Assembly (NCBI GenBank): GCA_947564835.1
Contig: CANOET010000005.1
Coordinates: 1 to 47,556 of the forward strand
Length of the DNA: 47,556 bases
Reading direction: 5' to 3'
Source of the DNA: an uncultured Eubacterium sp.
GTDB lineage: Bacteria > Bacillota > Clostridia > Lachnospirales > Lachnospiraceae
Shown here: piece after piece, positions 44,151 to 47,556 of the stretch
Layout of the letters: each line of letters opens with the position of its first letter
How positions within the stretch are numbered: the first letter of the stretch is position 1
The notes under the pieces: generated by a model
The model's database searches: none
What the model was told of the DNA's origin: nothing
What the model saw: the letters and a program-made list of their open reading frames with translations, nothing else
Translations under genes and position numbers: made by a program

Positions 44151-44159
44151 GGGGGGGGG
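44151..44159 (+). repeat. Poly-G tract (G9) in the intergenic region before the debranching enzyme
   Basis: A seventh long G run, outside any gene I can support, about 130 bases upstream of the debranching enzyme start. The surrounding 187 bases have no clear promoter. Length change here could alter spacing of regulatory elements. Confidence 0.85.
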
Positions 44160-44289
44160 CCAGCTTAATGATGCTGTTTCCCGTTGCCCCCCACACGTCT
44201 GGGAAACCAATCACATTTAGCCGGTTCAAAATGAAAAGTTCCATTTCTAAAACAAGATGTAAGGAATAACGAAAGTGGTGGTATATCAT

Positions 44290-46287
44290 ATGAGATTTAT
44301 TTATGGCAAACAAAATTGGCCAACCATGGAGCGCGGCCAGGAAAACTGTTATTTGCTGACGAACGGCCTGGGCGGATTTTCAAGTGCGTCTATGATCGGT
44401 TCCAATACAAGAAATGACCATGCGCTGCTGATGGCGTGTACACATGCGCCGAACCGCCGTGTGCATATGATTCACAGGCTGGAGGAACAGATTCTGTGGA
44501 GCACGGGGGAATGCGGGGAGGAGTTGCTTCCTTTGCCGGGGCAGGACAGTCCGTCCCTGCATTTGTCCAGCCAGGATTATACCGCAAAGGAGCGCAGGGA
44601 AGAGGGATATTTGTATCTTTCTGCCTTTTGTTTTGAGGATTATCCGGTGTGGACGTATGATGTAAACGGCGTGGAGGTTGTTAAAAAGGTTGCTATGAAG
44701 CAGGGGGAAAATCTGGCCGCTGTAAAGTATGAGGTGGATAATCAAAGCGGTAACGATATCTGGCTGAAAGTGACGCCGCATCTGCTGTTTAGGCCAAAGG
44801 GGATGGCTGCAAAGCGCAGCCAGGTATTTATTCTGGAAAAAGGGATGATCCGGGCTGACGGGCTGACGGTTTTTTATCAGACGAATGGTATCGTGCAGCA
44901 GTTTTCCCAGCGTTTTACAGAAGGGCTGTATTACGCGTACGATGCGTGCGACGGCAGGATGAGTGAAGGGAACACGCATACGAATCACTGTATTTTAAAG
45001 AAAGTGCCAAAGCATACGTATCAGGAGCTGGAGATTTTGTATAGTATGGAAGAAATCCGGATTTCTGCGGACCAGGCGCTTTGGGAGGCAGCTGCTTACC
45101 GCAGGGAGCTGGTGCGTGTTTCCGGAATGAAGCAGGAAGCGGCAGGAATGCTGGTAAAAAGCGCAGGACAGTTTATTGCTGAGCGGGCATCTACGGGCGG
45201 GAAGACGATTTTGGCCGGATACCCGTTTTTTGAAGATTGGGGGCGGGATACGATGATTGCGCTGGCAGGGTGCTGTATTACGGCCAGGCAGTTTGAGACG
45301 GCAAAGAGTATTCTGCGTACGTTTGCGTCTTACTGCAGGGACGGGCTTATGCCGAACCTGTTTCCGGAGGGCAAAGATGAGCCGCAGTATAATACCGCTG
45401 ATGCGGCGCTGCTGTATATCCAGGCAGTGTACCTGTATGTGCAGAAGACGGACGACTTAGATTTTTTAAAGGAAGTCTGGGCTGTAATGGAAGATATTAT
45501 CAGGTGTTATAAGAATGGGACATCTTATGGCATCCGTATGGATACAGATGGCCTGCTGCTTGCCGGGCAGGATTTGGATCAGGTCACCTGGATGGACGTG
45601 CGCATCGGGGAAATACTGCCGACGCCGCGCCATGGCAAGCCTGTGGAGATCAATGCGTACTGGTATAATGCGCTTTGTATTATGGATCTGTATGCACGGA
45701 AGCTGCAGCGGGAAGGGGCGGCTGTCTATGCACAGATGGCAGAGGCAGCGAAACAGAGCTTCCGGGATAAATTTTGGAGCGCGAAAAATGGGTGCCTGAA
45801 AGACGTGCTGTCCGGGACGAAAGCAGATGAGCAGATCCGGTGCAACCAGATCTGGGCTGTGTCTATGCCGTTTACGATGCTGGAAGAAGCACAGGAGCGG
45901 CAGGTGGTGGATACGGTGTTTGAAAAGCTGTATACACCGTATGGACTGCGTACGCTGGATATACAGGATCCACAGTTTTTGGGGCGTTATGGCGGGAGCC
46001 AGATGGAGCGTGACCTGGCGTATCATCAGGGGACGGTGTGGGTATTTCCGCTGGGGGCGTATTATCTTGCTTATGGAAAGACGAGAAAGTATGCAAAAGA
46101 TGCACTCAGGAAGGTGAGGCATCAGCTGGAAGTGCTGGAAAGCGCGATGGGCGAAGGGTGTATTGGGCAGCTGCCGGAGATTTACGATGGGGAAAACCCG
46201 GATTTTTCCAGGGGGTGTTTTGCGCAGGCATGGAGTGTTGGGGAAATTCTGCGGGTGTATGAGATGTTGGAGGTTTATGGAGGGTAG
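44290..46287 (+). CDS. Glycogen debranching enzyme (amylo-alpha-1,6-glucosidase)
   Basis: A 665-residue enzyme. The N-terminal half starts ENCYLLTNGLGGFSS, typical of bacterial GDE_N domains; the catalytic (alpha/alpha) half includes ILAGYPFFEDWGRDTMIALA with WGRDT at 317-321, and later DVRIGEILPTPRHGKPVEIN and DLAYHQGTVWVFPLGAYY. It removes alpha-1,6-linked glucose from glycogen or branched maltodextrins in the cytoplasm, fitting a maltodextrin uptake locus. I chose ATG 44290; a GTG at 44275 is possible. Both halves look intact. Confidence 0.93.
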   Translation: MRFIYGKQNWPTMERGQENCYLLTNGLGGFSSASMIGSNTRNDHALLMACTHAPNRRVHMIHRLEEQILWSTGECGEELLPLPGQDSPSLHLSSQDYTAKERREEGYLYLSAFCFEDYPVWTYDVNGVEVVKKVAMKQGENLAAVKYEVDNQSGNDIWLKVTPHLLFRPKGMAAKRSQVFILEKGMIRADGLTVFYQTNGIVQQFSQRFTEGLYYAYDACDGRMSEGNTHTNHCILKKVPKHTYQELEILYSMEEIRISADQALWEAAAYRRELVRVSGMKQEAAGMLVKSAGQFIAERASTGGKTILAGYPFFEDWGRDTMIALAGCCITARQFETAKSILRTFASYCRDGLMPNLFPEGKDEPQYNTADAALLYIQAVYLYVQKTDDLDFLKEVWAVMEDIIRCYKNGTSYGIRMDTDGLLLAGQDLDQVTWMDVRIGEILPTPRHGKPVEINAYWYNALCIMDLYARKLQREGAAVYAQMAEAAKQSFRDKFWSAKNGCLKDVLSGTKADEQIRCNQIWAVSMPFTMLEEAQERQVVDTVFEKLYTPYGLRTLDIQDPQFLGRYGGSQMERDLAYHQGTVWVFPLGAYYLAYGKTRKYAKDALRKVRHQLEVLESAMGEGCIGQLPEIYDGENPDFSRGCFAQAWSVGEILRVYEMLEVYGG

Positions 46288-46293
46288 GGAGTT

Positions 46294-46516
46294 GGTTGGC
46301 CAGGGGATGTGGCTAACCGGACGGCTCTGCGGGCGGGGATGTGGCTAACCGGACGGCTCTGCGGGCTGCGGGCAGGCTTTACAATATCTGAAATTCAGCT
46401 TCATATAAAGCCATATCCCACTCATCGAATGATTTTCGATAGCTATAAATGAAACGCATATTCGGGTGTTGTAAAGCCCGCAGAGTCGTCCGGTCAGCCA
46501 CATCCCCTGGCCAACC
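46294..46516. repeat. Large palindromic element with 41-bp inverted arms
   Basis: The arm at 46294-46334 and its inverted partner at 46476-46516 match at 39 of 41 positions. A second plus-oriented 32-base copy follows the left arm (46335-46366), and an inner pair GGCTTTACAA/TTGTAAAGCC (46375-46384, 46469-46478) extends the symmetry. The roughly 84-base centre has no supportable gene. The same arm sequence occurs at 39295. This could be a MITE-like or REP-like element, or a very strong transcript-end hairpin after the debranching gene. Confidence 0.85.
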
Positions 46517-46622
46517 AAACCCTTTCGGGAAAACAAAAAAATACAACGCAATGTCATTCGTACCTTGTGGGCTTTTATAAATGAAACAACTCTTCAAAGC
46601 TAGTACTGCATTGTAGAAATAA

Positions 46623-46741
46623 CAGTGAATACAGCACCCGCTATTTGTGCCATCGCTGCGTTGTCGTCGGTCAACGATGCACCCGGCATCGCTTCCTTCC
46701 CCCCGCCTTGCGCTGACACAAAATTCAGGCACTGTATTCAC
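46623..46741. mobile_element. Small element with 12-bp inverted ends inside a Uma2-family gene
   Basis: CAGTGAATACAG at 46623 and CTGTATTCACCG at 46732 are inverted repeats (11 of 12 match) bounding about 119 bases. The left-over Uma2 reading frame on the minus strand runs up to the right end and stops just inside. The content has no gene. I read it as a possible non-autonomous insertion; I cannot see a clear target duplication. The 46517-46622 stretch beyond it holds nothing I can name. Confidence 0.4.
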
Positions 46742-47146
46742 CGTTTGTTGTGCCATCCTCTTTTCCATCATTTAAATAAATTTCAACCTTTTTTTTCTCT
46801 AATCTACAATCCAATACTTAGAGACACCAACTTTTTGACAGATATCCATTTTTTCACCACGGTCATATTCTTCCGTTGCATGAGATAATACTTCCATAAC
46901 CATCCGGGGAATACCTGTTAAAGAAACATTTTTTCTGTCCCGGGTATTACAATTGATAGAAACGTCAGTTATCACTATTTTGTTATCATTTTCATGCCAT
47001 TGATATTGTACGCTATCGCCTAATACACGGCATAGGGAATTTTCGGTTTGCTTTCCGATCATAAACAAAATACCTCTGGCTGTTTTGGAAAATGGTACTG
47101 AAAATTTAAAAATAATAGAACAATCTTCCAATGAAATTATTTTCAT
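46742..47146 (-). pseudogene. Uma2 family endonuclease-like protein, decayed
   Basis: Reading on the minus strand from ATG at 47146 gives MKIISLEDC, then VSINCNTRDRKN and the Uma2 core MVMEVLSHATEEYDRGEKMD and GVSKYWIVD. This PD-(D/E)XK-like family is widespread and mostly uncharacterised. A TAG codon follows IVD at 46799-46801, where relatives usually have a tryptophan; after it the same frame continues with family-like RKKKVEIYLNDGKEDG before a repeat-bounded insertion. So the gene has a nonsense mutation and a disrupted 3' end. The frame also extends upstream to 47281 without clear homology. No good ribosome binding site is visible. Confidence 0.7.
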
Positions 47147-47401
47147 TGTATAATAAAGCTGATATATAGGGTAGCTTTTTCGTTTTGTGTGCAAACGGAA
47201 TGATATATTAGAATGTGCCCTATGTATGATTTTATTGTCAAAATGGTTGATTATCTCAAAAAAGCCTTGATTTACGGGCATACAAGCAGGATTTCAAGCT
47301 GAATTTACTACCAATTTACTACTTTTGAGGGAAAGAGCCTTGATATGCCGCCCGGAACCCTGCCAGCCCAGCCACCAGCACACAGCATTGAGAAAGAATA
47401 A

Positions 47402-47556
47402 ATGAAAACTGAATACGACGCAAACGCGGCGTTTCTCTATCCCTACACGGGAGAACAGGAACGCCGCTTTTTTTATGCCCTCATGTTACGCAGTAGGGGC
47501 GAAAAGAGCCTTGCTATATGCGGCTTTGCGGGCGCACTTTTGCCGGGGACAGGGAT
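47402..47556 (+). CDS. Unidentified partial ORF at the window edge
   Basis: An ATG at 47402 opens a frame that is still open at the end of the window (51 codons, MKTEYDANAAFLYPYTGEQ at the start). I do not recognise it. A hairpin with a T run lies within it, which argues that the frame could be chance. The sequence between 47282 and 47401 includes TTTACTACCAATTTACTACT, a short direct repeat, and nothing else I can name. Confidence 0.3.
   Translation, partial: MKTEYDANAAFLYPYTGEQERRFFYALMLRSRGEKSLAICGFAGALLPGTG
47426..47474 (+). terminator. Terminator-like hairpin
   Basis: GCGGCGTT (47426-47433) pairs perfectly with AACGCCGC (47460-47467), followed by seven T. The 26-base loop contains a further TCTC/GAGA pair. 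It overlaps the partial ORF at the edge, so only one of the two is likely to be real. Confidence 0.5.

Noticed and set aside
44101..44313. Minus-strand 70-codon frame across the G9 tract before the debranching gene
   Set aside because: It overlaps the start of the debranching gene, has no ribosome binding site I trust, and resembles nothing I know; kept as non-coding.
46379..46771. Minus-strand 130-codon frame over the palindromic elements
   Set aside because: It spans two repeat elements and begins inside the remains of the Uma2 gene in another frame; likely accidental.

Overview
The window looks like a chromosomal segment from a gut-type clostridium, most likely Lachnospiraceae. The reasons are tightly packed operons with strong AGGAGG-type ribosome binding sites, the mix of LicD, TagD-like, radical SAM and YfhO proteins, and a LacI/maltodextrin ABC locus with a clostridial-style debranching enzyme. 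The genus cannot be fixed from sequence reading alone.

Layout. (1) 1-36.9 kb is one long plus-strand surface-glycan (teichoic-acid-like or capsule) cluster. The left part (1-6.4 kb) has a GT2 fragment, a cytidylyltransferase-oxidoreductase fusion, LicD, a radical SAM protein, a GT4 chimera and a frameshifted FkbM methyltransferase. The middle (about 6.4-21.2 kb) is a strikingly AT-rich cassette with two GT32s, methyltransferase, GT2, GT-C-like membrane protein, two radical SAM enzymes, acyltransferase, sulfotransferase, GT8, GT2 and a TPR membrane protein. The right part (21.2-36.9 kb) returns to higher GC with HAD-type proteins, a methyltransferase, a TagGH/Wzm-Wzt-type ABC exporter, a TagD-like enzyme, a second LicD, GT2, YfhO and glucose-1-phosphate cytidylyltransferase. 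(2) 37-39.3 kb holds a promoter-terminator unit, a C_GCAxxG_C_C protein and a CPA2 antiporter behind a structured leader. (3) 39.5-46.3 kb is a maltodextrin locus: a divergent LacI repressor, binding lipoprotein, two permease genes that are both broken, and a debranching enzyme. (4) 46.3-47.6 kb has palindromic repeat elements, a decayed Uma2-family gene and the start of an unidentified ORF.

The main discovery candidate is a set of long poly-G tracts (G8-G10) inside six glycan genes between 3.7 and 14.8 kb. Four are in frame (two radical SAM genes, GT2, sulfotransferase). Two shift the gene out of frame (FkbM methyltransferase with G10, acyltransferase with G8), and a one-base change restores a full-length protein in each. 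This is the signature of slipped-strand phase variation, best known from Campylobacter-like Gram-negatives, here acting on the decoration of a Gram-positive surface polymer. A second theme is a roughly 90-residue Rossmann-like module recurring in eight proteins of the cluster, attached to unrelated catalytic domains. A third is recombination scars: a GT4-epimerase chimera, a methyltransferase stump, a deleted malF, and minisatellites between genes.
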